Source: Pontederia crassipes
Taxonomy: Eukaryota > Streptophyta > Magnoliopsida > Commelinales > Pontederiaceae
Assembly (NCBI GenBank): GCA_030549335.1
Contig: CM060197.1
Span: 24,006,501 to 24,070,500 of the forward strand
Direction: 5' to 3'
DNA length: 64,000 nucleotides
Shown: positions 1 through 13,292 of the stretch, in pieces
How the letters are laid out: the number at the start of each line of letters is the position of its first letter
How positions within the stretch are numbered: position 1 is the stretch's first letter
Translations under genes and position numbers: made by a program
The notes under the pieces: model-generated
What the model was told of the DNA's origin: nothing
What the model saw: the letters and a program-made list of their open reading frames with translations, nothing else
Databases searched by the model: none

Positions 1-300
1 CATCGAATTTCAGTCGACCGGTGCTTCTGGTCGGTCGATCGATGTGTCGACCGATATCTTGTCATCTTTTCTTTCACAGAATATCAATCGATCGGTGCTT
101 CTGGTCGGTCGACCGGTCGTGTTTGGAACTTTTTCTTCAAACTTTTGATTTGCCGAATTCTTTCGTAAATCTGTTCATATTAATTCTACACCTGTATTAT
201 CATCACTTGAGAGAAGATTAGTAACTTTTAGGTCCATTTAATTTGTTATCATCAAAATATGAGATTCAACAAAAATAACATAATATCTTTCTTTCCTTTG
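1..300. mobile_element. LTR-like scrap with GGTCGACCG words
   Basis: Seen: positions 10-115 hold several copies of a GGTCGACCG / GATCGGT word, the same word as in the LTR of element A further right. The following stretch (225-275) has a TTGTTATCATCAAAATATGAGATTC run that resembles the tail of some plant LTRs. Inference: the edge of an LTR retrotransposon fossil cut by the window start. No coding part is visible and the family is uncertain. Confidence 0.35.
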
Positions 301-850
301 CATTTGTTGCCTCAGTAGTATAATATATCATTTTTTTGTCTAACGGATTGGTCCAATATAGAGATTGTAGAAGTTTGCGTTGAAGGTGGTTCTTGAGAAG
401 TCATGCTTTCCTACAAAATACAATAGCAAACTAATTAAATGTTATATAAAATCAGGTCATATAATAATAAATTAATCAATATTCCATGATAATAGATGAA
501 AATCTATATTATATTAAAAGGAGGATAGTATGTAAGGAGGAGTTGACACTTGGCATAAGCAAATCAAGACAAGTGTCCCTAAAAATGTTATGCAAATTTT
601 TTAATCAATAGATAGTGGATAATAATTATCCATAATCGTTATACACAAATTTGTACTTATAGAGTCTATATGAATAAGAATACAAATTTCACAAGATCAG
701 GTGGCAAACACGAGACCATAAAAATCATTTAATGAGTGAGGGTAATTTATAAGATGTTTTCTTATAGAATAATATAAATTACTCATGGTTAATTAATTTA
801 TAAATATCCCAATTACATTTTAATATCATCAACAAAATATCATTATATAA

Positions 851-898
<48 letters not shown>

Positions 899-2019
899 AA
901 TTATTCCTGAAGTGAGTTACAAATAAAAAAACTACATTTCTGAAGTCATAATCTGATATCGTCTTACAAATATGTACAAAATTTTGAAAATGTAAAAGGT
1001 GAAGTTGAAAAAGTAGTGGTTAACAAATAAAAGCAGTTACAAAAAATTTAGCAACCACAGGCGTCATCCTATAAATACGTAGAAAGGGAAGCAAATCGAG
1101 ATTGTGGATTGTGGTGTGTGATCACAATGCCAATTGGATCACAATCAAATCTTGACGAGTTTTTTGTGTGATTGAAATTATTTTCTTTTGTTTTTGTTAT
1201 AATGATGCTAAAAGTTATCGGGTCAAGAGTTAGTTGTGATTCAATTTATGCATTCATTGTGATTTTATGTACCATAATTTAAGTGGTAATAAATTTTTTG
1301 CTCAATTTTTTTGTCATAATTATGGTTATAAGGATCGGTAACCATACAAAAGAATTGTGTAAAAAAATTGTTTTCATTGAAATTGTGCATCCATGTTGGT
1401 TTACTTGCAAGAGAAAAAAAATCAATTTATTCTCATGTATCTTGATTCCATCATATAAAATAGCTTAGAAGACTTAATTTCATAATTTTTTAGGTTTACG
1501 AAGTTGCATCATTGATTAAGGTGTTGTAATAAGCCAATTAATTTTCTATTAGAATTTGTCTATTTTCAATTGTTCTAACTTTAAACTACAGGTGCATATG
1601 CCATAGTCTATATGAAAATTTAATTGTTTAAAACTGTATTTATTCACATGTTAAATTTGAAATATGTTAGGATGCTTGCATGGGACTCCTTGCAACATAG
1701 GTACATAGTTAATTTTTATAAAAATGATTTTTATAAGCATTGTCATATTTGTTTACATTTCCAATAAATTGAATATTTTTAATTTAATTGCATGTATTAT
1801 GATTCTTTGAAATCATTTTCTTTTAACAATTGTTTTAATTGTCTATCAACATTGTCATATCTATTTATATTATTTTAATAATTATCTCATACCTTTTAGC
1901 AATCATTTTAATTGTCTATGGACATTGCCATTTTCTATACATTTGTATATCAATTTTTATTATTGTTATTTTCTTGAATATATTATTTTCTTTTTGCTAA
2001 ATGTTTAAAGTCACTCCAT
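301..2019. other. Non-coding AT-rich stretch, left Helitron arm
   Basis: Apart from the Helitron left end at 503 and an AT microsatellite at 854-895, I see no gene, RNA or clear repeat here. Short open frames such as the one near 1283-1468 have AT-rich composition and no recognisable domain. Confidence 0.5.
854..895. repeat. (AT)n microsatellite
   Basis: An uninterrupted run of about twenty AT dinucleotides. Such runs vary in length and are useful only as a marker. Confidence 0.95.
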
Positions 2020-3905
2020 GTAACACCTAACACCCGAAAAAATAAAATAAAATAAAGTTCAAACAGAATGTAACAGCAATGGACAGCTGTTGTGTGGAGA
2101 AATAAAATCACAGCAATGCACAATTAAATGGGATTTGGCCAATTAAGGAGAGTAAATAGCAGATTTGAAAAAATTAATGGGGTATCAACACCAAAGGTCT
2201 TTGTCTCACCTCCCACATCAGAAAAATTGTGAGTCCCCTGTTACTGCCATCTTAACTCCTAGTGCACCTCACGCACATCTGCAGAAGAAGAGATATTTCA
2301 TCATTTCACAAAAGGGTAGAATAGCAAATGTTCTTTTTGTTCCTCAGTCCTTGACCGCGAGATTCTGCCCTCATAGTTTTTCTCTCCGATTTGGACTGTT
2401 CTGCAAGGGGAGAATTACAGAGAGAAGGAGATTTCGCACAGGGCTGATAGGGAGGAAACGACCACAAGTGATATGAATAATTTCATGCAAGAGTAGACCA
2501 AGACAAGAGGTGAGTGAAATTGTGAAATCCCTCTACATAACTTGAATAAAATTAGGTCAGAATCATAGCTTTGAAAATCTTGTGATATGACACCCGATAG
2601 AATAAAGAAAATGAGAACTAATGGATTGTTTGATTCCCTGATTTTATATTGGTTGTTGATTGTTGATACGAGGGTATTCCCTTTTAATAAATCCTTGTGT
2701 GATGATTGCTTTGAAGTGGTAATTTCATTTAGGATTTAAATCTCCCAAATTTTTTTATCCTGCTCAAAATCTAATACAGGACAACCGGTCGATCGCAGGG
2801 GATCTGTTGACCGATATGCCATAGTCCGCCCATGTGTATAGATCGGTCGATCGATCGTTCCTTCTGAATCGTCCGGCTCGATCGACCGACCGACCGCAGC
2901 CCATGAATGAACCCAGTCTTATCGGTCGACCGATCCAGAGTTATCGGTCGACCGAACCTGACTTTACTTTTTCTTACTATTTAATCTAGACTTTTACATG
3001 ATCATTATCTATTTTCCCTGCTGATTGGTTAGTGGTATAACTGAATCGAATGACTTGTTACTGATCTATTCTTCCAGTGATTCCATCCTTCCTATAGAAC
3101 GAAAGAACGACAAATTGGTAAAGTGGTTAACAAAGAAAGATGAAAAGATAAAGGGTGGATGGTCAGCCCATGCCAAGTGCTTATAGTGAAGGGTCGCTCT
3201 CTTAGCCATGGCTTGATCAACCAATGGCTATACAAGGCTGTAATATTTTGCTCGGTAAAATCCCAAAAAGTTAAAGACACCTAAAGTCACTTAGGCTAAG
3301 AAAAAGGTTCAAGGATAAAGAGATTGTACAAATGATATGAGTATGATGTTAAATGAAGTATGATTATTAATTCCGTATGATAACTGAATCCTTTCATGAT
3401 TAAGATTGTTATATATTATCATAAGACCTCTGCCCTCTTTTATCCATTGATATCTATTCTCAAATGATTTTATGCTCACTACATGATCTTGATAAAGTGC
3501 TTATTGATTCTGACTAATCCTATTTATTCATTATGAATTGAGTAATTATGTTGATTCCTCACTAGACTATATAGCTTACGGAAGAACCTTCTCCCCTGTG
3601 TTAATTTCCACAGGGCCAGGTCATTAATGATGTTGAGATCGTGTGCCGCAACTAAGCTCAGGCGATAATAAAGCACATGAACAAAAAAAGGGCCTAGTTA
3701 TCATTTTCCTTCTTTCCGCATTCATGAACTTTGATGTAATTCAGATGCTATATTTATTATGGAGACTTTGTATTACTTTGAGACTTCCGCTATTATGACA
3801 TTTCTATTTTTCCTCTTTACTCCCATTGCTGACATGTCACTATTTTTAATTGAGTTTTGGTCAAGTTATAGTCAAAGTTGTAGTTTTTCGTAGCGCCTTC
3901 AAATA
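2020..3905 (+). repeat. 5' LTR of element A
   Basis: Starts TGTAACACC, a usual start for Tekay LTRs, and contains the GGTCGACCGA word array at 2784-2955. The right 485 bases match 7697-8172 closely, which identifies the block as an LTR. The right boundary is approximate, because the junction to gag shows no clear primer-binding site. Confidence 0.65.
2784..2955. repeat. GGTCGACCGA word array in LTR of A
   Basis: About eight close copies of the palindromic word TCGGTCGACCGA or its GATCGGTCGATCGA variants, separated by 10-30 bases of unrelated sequence. The same word occurs at 10-115. The position within the LTR corresponds to word arrays in elements B, D, E and G. Confidence 0.75.
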
Positions 3906-3924
3906 CCCATTCACTGAGTCACAA

Positions 3925-6900
3925 ACCTCTAGAGAGGCCGAGGACAGGGTCGTGGTTGAGGCCGCACCACCAGCCGTGGCCGAGGACAAGGCCGTAGCAT
4001 GAGGAGACAAACATAGGAAGAGCATGTTGGTGAGACTGACCCACTTGAGGGCAGTCAAACTAGAGGCAACCAGCCAGCGGCCAGATGTCACACACAGGGA
4101 CCCTGACAAGAGGCTTTGGAAGACACCATCCAGGCATTCCTGAAGCTACATCCGTCACATTTTGATGGCAAGGCAGATTTCATCAAAGCAGAGCAGTGGA
4201 TAGAGACTTTAGACCGCATATTCAAGATGATGAGGTGTGCCGAGGAGCACAAGGTTCTATATGCCATGCATATGATCATTGACACCGCGATGGGATGGTG
4301 GAAGACCACAAGAGCCACAATATTCAGAGGGCTGGAAGAAGAAAAGGTATCCTGGACTGAATTTAAGAAGGCATTTGCTGCTTGGTACACTCCTGAACAC
4401 GATCGGGTCAGTAAACATGAGGAGTTCTTGCAACTTGAGCAAGGAACCATGATAGTTGTAAACTACCATACTCATTTTATTATGCTGAAGCAGTACTGCC
4501 CAATGCCATTTGAAGGGCGCATCAGGGCAAACAAGTTCATCAATGGTCTACAACAGTCACTGAAAATAGAAGTCATCTCAGGGACTGTGATACGCTAGAA
4601 AAGGTAGTGAGACTGGCCACACGGATGGAGAAGGACCAAGCTGAGCGTAAGGCAAAAGCCCCATCCTAAAGGTCGCTGATCGTTCAGGAGGGACGATCAT
4701 CATGGTCGTCGCTATAGGCCCTCCTATCAGAGAGAGGCCCCACAATATGCCCAAGCTCAACAACGTCCAGCACCACTACAGCCCCAGGTATAAAACTTCG
4801 AAATGTTAAGTACTTAAGAATATGTTAAAGATGTGGCAATTAACTCATGATTTAGTGTGATAGCCACTGAGACAGCTGCCACCACCTCCTCGTCAGCCTC
4901 AGCCACAAGCACCTCAGCAGAAGCCCCTCTGCCCTCATTTTGGTCGATATCATGATGGAGAGTATTGCAGGAGAAATGGTTCGTGCATCCAGTGTGGGCA
5001 GTTCGATTATTTTGTTCAAAACTTCCCCTAGTTCGCTAGAGGAGGCCGAGATAATAGGGGTGCAGGAGGCCCCAAACCCATTGTTCAAGGCAGAGTGCAC
5101 AACATGGAGGCAAATGCCGCCCAGAATGATAATGATGTTATCAGAAGTACTCTTCCTATTGTTGACGTATATGTTATTATATTGTTTGATTCGGGGGCCA
5201 CGCACTTGTTTATTTCGGAGTTGTACGCCCAAGCTCTTGGCTTATCCTTACAACAGATGCCACATGCCATGAGGGTGAGCACTCCCATGGGGACCCTTCA
5301 CACGGCTAAGTACATTCCGAATGTACCAGTCACAGTAGAGAAGAAGAATTTTTCTACAGATCTTATTTTCATCCCGATGGCGGACTACAACGTCATTCTA
5401 GTGATGAATTGACTTTCTTATCATGATGCATCTCTACACTGTAAGCAGAAGAAGATCATGATAGGCGCACAGGACAAGCCCAAGGCAATTATCAGAGGTA
5501 CCCTATTAGAAAGCAAGAAGGTGATCGTCTAAGCAATGAAGGCACAAAAGTTGCTCCAGAAAGGATGTTGTGGATATTTAGCAAGTGTGGTCAAGACCGT
5601 TGCACCAGTCACCGCACTGCAACAGATAGATGTGGTGCGTGAGTTTCCGGATGTCTTTTCTGAAGATACTTCAGGATTACCATCGAGGCGCGAGATAGAC
5701 TTCAAGATCGAACTCCTACCTAGAACAGAACCTATCTCCAAGGCACCGTACCGCATGGCACTTGCCGAAATGCAAGAGCTGAAGAAGCAGATACAAGAAT
5801 TGCTAGATAAAGGCTTTATTCGAATGAGTGTCTCACCGTGAGGAGCACCGGTACTGTTTGTTAAAAAGAAGGATGGCTCAATGCGGCTTTGCATTGATTG
5901 CAGGATGCTCAACAAGGCATCAGTATTCTTCGACCTTTGCCCTGCATCGATGACCTCTTCGACCAATTGTCCAAGGCATCAGTATTCTTCAAGATCGACT
6001 TACGTAGCGGCTACCATCAGTTGAGGATCGCTGAGGAAGACATACCGAAGACGGTCTTCTAGTCAAGGATTGGTCATTACGAGTTTTTGGTGATGCTGTT
6101 TAGACTGATAAACACTCCTACAATGTTTATGGATCTAATGAACAGGGTTTTTCGGCCCCATCTGGATCAATTCGTCATCGTGTTTGTGGATGACATCCTA
6201 ATATATTCGTTTAGTCCAGAGCAGCACCGAGAGCATCTCATAATAGTATTAGAGACTCTACGACAGTATAAGCTTTACGGTAAGCTCTCGAAGTGCAAAT
6301 TTTGGTTAAAGAAAATCATGTTTCTTGAACACATAGTATCCAAGAAGGGCATATCAGTGAACCCAGCAAAGTAGAAATAGTGACCAATTGGGCAAGGCCG
6401 AAGAATGCATCCGAGATCCGCAGTTTTCTTGGATTAGTAGGCTATTATAGGAGGTTCATCAGAGATTTTTCTAAAATTGCAGCACCACTCACGAATCTCA
6501 CGAAGAAGGCATAGAAGTTTATCTGGCCAGATAAATGTGAATAGAGCTTCCAGAAATTGAAGGACCGTCTGACATCAGCACCTGTCCTCACCATACCAAC
6601 GGGCAGCGGAGGATATGTAGTCTATAGTGATGCATGTGGGACAGACTTAGGTGTGTACTAATGCAACATGGTAAAGTAGTGGCCTATGCTTCGCGACAAT
6701 TAAAGAAACATGAGGTTAACTACCCCACTCATGAACTTGAGTTAGCTGTAGTGGTTTTTGCTTTGAAGATCTGGAGGCACTATCTGTATGGGGAGACTTT
6801 CGAGATCTTCACAGATCATAAGAGTCTCAAATATATTTTTGACCAGAAGGACCTTAACATGAGGCAATGCCGTTGGTTAGAGCTCCTGAAGAATTATGAA

Positions 6901-7697
6901 TTTGCTATTAATTACCACCCTGACAAAGCAAATTCAGTTGCAGATGCGCTGAGCAGAAAATGGGAAGATTTTTTTTAGGAGATGGGAAGGTTTTTTTTTT
7001 TGAGGAGATGGGAAGGTTCACTAGCTTACATCAGGGTACATGAGTACAAAATGCTACAAGAGATAGATTAGTGGTGTCCAAGACTTGACAATAACGAAGC
7101 TCTATAGATGATGCATCAGATGAGGCCTAGTTTTATTGACAAGATCATATCCGCTCAAAAGGAAGATCCGGAGTACTAGAAAGTATTGAAAAGATGTCAG
7201 AATGAGCTAAAGGATTTTCAGATATTATTAGACGAAGGGATCTGAAATAGGGACAGATTATGAGTTCTCATAGATACAACTATTCGACGTGAAGTAAAAG
7301 ATGAGTGCCATAAGTTTGAGTTTGCCATCCACCCTAGAAGCACCAAGATGTACAAGGATGTACAGCGTAGCTATTGGTGACCCGACATGAAAAAGGAGAT
7401 AGCTGAGTATGTATCAAGATGTCTGGTGTGCCAGCAGGTGAAGATTGAGTACGAGAGACCATATGGAAAATTGAAGGCTCTAGATATTTCACAGTGGAAG
7501 TGGGATAATATCACTATGGATTTTGTATCCAATTTGCCCAGGTCCAAGAAAGGTCATGATGCTATATGGGTAGTAGTGGACAGATTCACGAAGGCAGCAC
7601 ACTTCATCCCTATCTGGTGGAAGCAATCTGTAGAAAGTTTATTAGATCTATACGTGAGAGAGGAGGTCAGATTACTGACCGAGACCCAGAGTTTATA
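3925..7697 (+). pseudogene. gag-pol remnant of element A
   Basis: Seen in order: an arginine/glycine-rich gag start near 3930, a capsid-like gag core at 4110-4600 (FLKLHPSHFDG), a CCHC-like region near 4920-5010, an aspartic protease (LFDSGATH near 5186), reverse transcriptase with FVDD at 6183-6194, RNase H at 6600-6970 (TDHKSLKY), and the front of integrase at 7300-7697. An AT-rich spacer lies in gag at about 4790-4860. Known: these are the parts of a Ty3/gypsy polyprotein. Broken beyond function. Confidence 0.85.
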
Positions 7698-8208
7698 AGA
7701 CCTCTGCCCTCTTTTATCCATTGATATCTATTCTCAAATGATTTTATGCTCACTACCTGATCTTGATAAAGTGCTTATTGATTCTGACTAATCCTATTTA
7801 TTCATTATGCATTGAATAATTATATTGATTCTCCACTAGGCTATATAGTTTAAGGGGGGACCTTCTCCCCTGTGTTGATTTTCACATGACCATGTCAGTG
7901 ATGATATTGAGATCGTATGTCGCGACCAAGCTCAGGCGATAATACAACACATGAAAAAAAATGGCCTAGTTATCAATTTTCTTCTTTCCGCATTCATGAA
8001 CTTTGACGTACAGATGCTATATTTATTATGGAGACTTTGTATTATTTTGAGACTTCCGCTATTATGACATTTCTATTTTTTCTCTTTACTCCCATTGCTG
8101 ACATGTCATTATTTTTAATTGAGTTTTGGTCAAATTATAGTCAAAGTTGTAAATTTTCGTAGCGCCTCAAATAAATTCTCGTCACGTGGCGTTGGTCGAT
8201 TTGGAAGC
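7697..8208 (+). repeat. 3' LTR portion of element A
   Basis: The first 475 bases repeat 3420-3905 with scattered differences. The remainder (TCACGTGGCG near 8182) matches the end of the D-element LTR near 36230. The left part of this LTR is absent. Confidence 0.75.
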
Positions 8209-11200
8209 GTTACCCTCCATTTTTTCCATCCAACGTTTTTTGCTCTTTTTCCCTTGGTGATCTGCCCTCTACACTTCTGAAGTTCTGCATCATCATTTGA
8301 GTAGCAACTCACTGGATCAACATCACGTGTTTCTAGAGTTAGCTTCAGTTTACATTTGCATTAGACTTCTACACAGTCTATGTCTTTGTCATTTGAAAAA
8401 TAATTACCACATACTGTCCTAATTTTCCTTTGTCATTGGACTTTTGTAATGTTTGGACATTTACAGTTTGTTCTTGCGGCATCTTTATTTTCCCCTCAAA
8501 TTAATCTTAACAAAAAACCTCTCGAATAATGCTTTTTGTTTTGGGGCTAAAAATTCTAAGACGATGTTTGATTGCAAAATAATAGGAGGAATAACTTCTT
8601 ATTCTTTCGTTAAGATAATTGATTCTATGGTGTGGTTAAATATTGGATTATTATGATAATAAAATATGGTGATTAAACTGCACAATCTATAGTTATTAAC
8701 ACTTTGTAATGACAATAATTAGCTTTTCCACGTGCATCTGTTGGCATGTTTAAAAACAAGCATGTTATGTTAAATAATTAGAATAACTTTGGAAATAACT
8801 TTTCCATGCTGATTGGACATTAGTTTGTAACTAAACATTTTGAAATGATTAATTATAAGAGTTATAAAATATCATTAATCATATAATATAGAATTTAATT
8901 TGGAGTATGTGACAATAGTTATGCATAATCATCTAATAGACATTATAGTATTTCATGACGAATAAAAAAAAGTTATATAATATAGCATACTAGACATTAT
9001 ATCTCTAATAGCTAGACATTATAAATTTATATGCTAATTGGAAAGTTTTTTAGTAATTTAAAAGTCCTAAAAACTACAAATTAAGAGTATTGGAAAAAAT
9101 AATTCTATATCACTATATATTAACATAATTAGATAATGTCAAATAATAATATTCTAGAAAAGATCTTTTATACAAATATATAATAAGAATTTGATATGTT
9201 CAAAAAGTATTAAAATATGAAATTAACAATATAATTCAAAATGTAGCATTTGTATATCATTTATAAAAAAAAAATCTATAAGAAAAAGAAACGAAACTGT
9301 CATATTCATATTTCACCAAGTACCTATTAATATAGAAAATATAAAACTAAAGATGTATTAACAACGTTGTTACTTAGACAAGCTAAGATATCACTCACAA
9401 ATAAAATTAGATATCATTTGTATAGTAACATAACTAGAAAAAAATATCTCAAATATATACATATACATGTGTATATATTAAAAACTAAAAAACATGATAT
9501 GCAATAAAAAATGTTCAAATAATATCTGGGAAAAATTGGCATTTTTTATAAGACAATTATAGCTTAAAACAACAAGGCCAAGTGAAATTCTAACGTAAAA
9601 TTATGTATTTAAGAAATAGGTATATACCTTAATATTTAATATAAAACATATGTATGTTCTATTAAAGTCAATATAGTAATCAAGGTGGGACTGATACTTA
9701 ACAAAGGCAAAAACTGTCACGTGACATAATTAATTAAATTTTCATTTATGTGCTAATTAGAAATTTATTGAATAATTTAAAAAGCACAATAATCTTCTAC
9801 TTTTAAGTCAATGAAAAAATTTATAATGAAATTTTAGCTATTCATATATAGGAGTCTGTTTATAAAAACTAAAATTACTTAAGACAATGGTCTATTAAGA
9901 AATTATTATCTTATATAAAATGTGAAATAAAATTATTATCCTATAATAAAGTTATTAATATATATATATATATATATATGATACAAATCCAACATTATAA
10001 TATTTTGGATAATAGTTATAGATTGAGTTTTACTACCTCTTATTAATTCACATATATATAACTTTTTTTTACATTTATATTTATTATTTTTGTGTAAAAC
10101 ATTTATTTAAATTTGTCCCTGCCATTATCATATTTGTTAGTATTTTTCCATAGATTAAACTTATGCATTTTATGAGAATTGTAAACAAAATATTATCTGT
10201 GAGAATAATAGACCAAAGGGGTTTAACATTCACTTATCATGAATTGTTATACTTTTATATTATAAATTTATTACTTAATTTGATAAGAATGCATATGTAC
10301 TATTCAACAACTATTAATCGAAATTTCTTTTTATATTTCATAAAGACGAGTTGGAAACAACTTAATTAGGCATTTCTAAGACCCATCGCTCCTCGGTTCA
10401 TTACATATTTATAGAGTATTTCTACTAACACGACATGTTAATTACATCTAAATATATTCTTATTTATCTCAATTTATATTTGTCATTTAATTATTTTTTA
10501 ATATTTTTGATCCATAGTTTTTAAATATTCGCGTATTGAAAATTAAAAAAATAAGTACTATAATTTTTGTCAATTAAATTTAGAACATATGGATTGCTTT
10601 TGGGAGTCCACATAAACGTTTTGTTCATTTTTTTTCTGCAAAAAATCATTTAAAATGCTTCTTATCATTACAATATTTATTAATATTTTATCATAAAAAT
10701 TATGAGGTTTAGATGTTTCTCACGTACTTTTATTAGTTTCTTTTGGTAAACTTTTATAATTAGATTATCATGTTTGAATATATTATTAGTGCCACATATT
10801 ATCACGTACTTAAATAGGACTTTCTTTATTTAGTATATTAGTTTTCTCTAAAATATATTGTATTGCTTGCATGGTCTCCACGGTAAGATTATGCTCTTTC
10901 TTTTTATTAAACAATTCTTTCAGTTTGTTTTGGAACATTGTCACTGCTATCTTAATGCATAGCATTTTTAAAAAAATATTTTTTATTTCTATTTATTATG
11001 AAGAATATTTCTGTAATTGTTTTAAAGCATTATTGTATATATTCATAATATTTTTACATTATTGCATTTCTTCTTAAAATATTATTAGTGTAAAAAAGCA
11101 AACAGTTTTTAGTATACTATTTATTTTTATAATGGTAGCCCTCTAAATGAGCTATTATATTATATTCTTATTTTTTAATTATAGTTGTCATATTTTAATT
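8209..11200. other. AT-rich non-coding stretch inside the Helitron
   Basis: Very AT-rich, with no domain-bearing frame on either strand. It includes a TA run at 9957-9979. I see nothing else that can be supported. Confidence 0.6.
9957..9979. repeat. (TA)n microsatellite
   Basis: An uninterrupted short TA run within AT-rich sequence. Confidence 0.9.
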
Positions 11201-11205
11201 TTTAT

Positions 11206-11224
11206 GCGAGCGTTGCATGCCCGC
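11206..11224 (+). other. Decayed Helitron-like 3' hairpin
   Basis: GCGAGC, a 7-base loop, then GCCCGC form a six-pair stem with one mismatch, followed by CTCTATAAT rather than the usual CTAGT. Plant Helitrons commonly end in just this kind of GCGAGCG hairpin. It may be a dead earlier terminator bypassed in favour of the one at 12402-12429. Weak on its own. Confidence 0.3.
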
Positions 11225-12401
11225 TCTATAATTTTTCATGATAATGTATTTATAGATTGGAAATAAAAATATATTAAATTTGTAATTATCAAGAAGTTAA
11301 CATCAAATAAATACAAATGATTTAATTTTTTATCTTGATTGCGACCATGATTTTCGTTCTATTAAATAGTTCCTTTTAATTTATGTGACATTCATATTCA
11401 TTTTAATTTGTTTTAGAATATTGATATTATTTCTTATTTTTATTTATCATATTTAATTTGTTTATAAAAAATTATATGTGAAGAAGTAAAACAATACAAG
11501 AATGTTTAGTTTTTTTTAATATTATGGCCATATTCTACAGGCATCTTTTCACATGTGAAATTATTGTTTTCTTAATAATTAAGTTTATATAATATCAAAA
11601 CTTAACAAATATTTATTTTAAAAATTGATTGTCAATGTTTTATGTTAATGATATCATATATAAGATTATTTATAAAAAAATAAGTGTTGTAGATGTGTTT
11701 ATGTGTTGACTTTTATTGTTAAGTTTAAGTCATCATGACATATATAACACTTAAACTATCTCGGTGATGAATAAATTAAGAAGTCAAAATGATTGATGTG
11801 TTTTTCATATTTTTGTGGTGATCATTCAATATGAATAATGATTGGAGTCTATCCCTACATCAATAAAAAGATTTATTGGATAATTCTTTTCTATATATGT
11901 CAAGTTGCATATTTTTATTACCAAAAACATAGTTGCATGCATGTTTTGAAAATTAAGCAACATGAATAATTTCATAAGATAAAATTTGTGTATAACATTG
12001 GACTATCTATGACATATTGAACACAAAATAATATGTAAAGATTTGACAAAAATAAGCATAATTCAACATTTGTATGAATATATTGTCAAGTATTCATCAT
12101 GCATTTAAAATTTAATATGTTTACAGATGATTAGAGTAGTGATGGAAACAAATATAATATATGATATTATATATCATGCAATTCATATAGATATCAAATA
12201 GAACAATAGATTAATATGTGAAATTTAGATGAAAGTATTAATTCTAAAATGAGAGTAAAATATATGAGACAAAGAGAATTAGATAGACTAATAAATTATT
12301 TCTCTATTTTATAATTATTATAATATTCAAGTAATTTTAAAATATATCAAACTAATATTTACTCATTTTACAAACATACGATTTATCTAATTTTGCATCT
12401 T

Positions 12402-12429
12402 CCGCGAATCGCGCGGGCCATCAAGCTAG
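12402..12429 (+). other. Helitron 3' terminus: hairpin plus CTAG
   Basis: CCGCG-AATCG-CGCGG is a perfect 5-bp stem with a 5-base loop, followed by GCCATCAAG and CTAG, then T. It stands out as the only GC-rich patch in several kilobases of AT-rich DNA and fits the canonical Helitron terminator. Confidence 0.65.
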
Positions 12430-13024
12430 TTATTATCTAAATTTAACACCCTGAATTTCACCCCAAAATTGCCAAGGACAATTAGATCATTTGGTTGTGT
12501 TAGCCCGTTCGCCATCACATAATCATAATAAAATATCACCATCACATAAGCATAATAAAATATGATTTTGATTTAAATCAGTGGGAACATAAATCATTAT
12601 ATAAGGTAAAAGAATCCTTCAATAAAATGCGAAAAACTTCATTAAGCATCAAAGTATTGTTATAGAATTGAAAACATCACTAAATGCAATTAAAACATCA
12701 TAAAATCATAGTCAAATGCCATTAGAGGAAACAATTTAAAATCATAGTCTATCAAACTTAACACTTGACTTTAACTCCTAGATTAGTGTGCAATCTTATT
12801 CGTCATGAGCTGAGCACCATCATCCATGACTTTATGCACCTGCATGGATTCAGGATATAGGGGTTTCCCCGATTAGAGTATGTAAAAGTCGTACTATGCG
12901 ATGATGCTAAATAGGATACTACATGATATACATCATCTTTATATAAAAGAAATAACAATATGCATATCATGCTCTATACATAAGATCTACATGTCACTCT
13001 TCAATAAAAATCTATCATCATTGT

Positions 13025-13292
13025 CTTTATAAATAATAGCATGGAGGACATGTAATCATCATCATACTCATATCATCATACTCATAGTATGGATATTTAT
13101 AGCATTCATTCATTCAATCCATAGGCTTATAAATGAGATACACTTACCATAATCATTGCCTCTTGCCTTTATAAATAATAGCATGGAGAACATGTAATCA
13201 TCATCATACTCATAGTATGGATATTCATAGTATCATTCATTCAATCCATAGACTTATAAGTGAGTTACAATTACGATAATCATTGCCTTCAT
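13025..13292. repeat. 142-bp tandem duplication in LTR of B
   Basis: The unit starting CTTTATAAATAATAGCATGG at 13025 recurs at 13167 with few differences (GGAGGACATG versus GGAGAACATG). The other LTR of the same element has one copy at about 19914-20035, so the duplication arose after insertion. Confidence 0.85.

Larger units (their letters stand above)
2020..8208 (+). mobile_element. Element A: Tekay-type Ty3/gypsy fossil
   Basis: Seen: an LTR-like block from TGTAACACC at 2020 to about 3905, a gag-pol body, then a second copy of the LTR's right part. The stretch 3420-3905 is repeated at 7697-8172, and the second copy runs on to about 8208. The order gag, protease, reverse transcriptase, RNase H, integrase, and protein similarity to element C at the right edge, place it in the chromovirus Tekay lineage of Ty3/gypsy. 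The body stops inside integrase where the right LTR portion begins, so the element is truncated. It is badly broken (more than ten breaks) and old. It sits inside the Helitron. Confidence 0.85.
503..12429 (+). mobile_element. Helitron with nested retroelement
   Basis: Seen: the left end begins TCTATATTATATTAAAAGG directly after an A, and the right end is a GC hairpin (CCGCG-AATCG-CGCGG at 12402-12416) followed ten bases later by CTAG and a host T. Known: plant Helitrons begin with TC, end with a short hairpin followed by CTRR, and insert between A and T. The first 80 bases (TGACACTTGGC near 543) also look like plant Helitron starts. Element A (about 6.2 kb) lies inside, leaving about 5.7 kb of Helitron. 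No Rep-helicase reading frame is seen, so it would be non-autonomous. It is also possible that the two ends come from different Helitron copies, since a second decayed hairpin lies at 11206-11224. Confidence 0.5.

Noticed and set aside
854-895. TA-rich run as a replication origin or matrix attachment site
   Set aside because: Simple microsatellite; nothing else supports a function.
2165-2476. 103-residue frame in the LTR of A
   Set aside because: Within LTR sequence, with no domain; chance frame.
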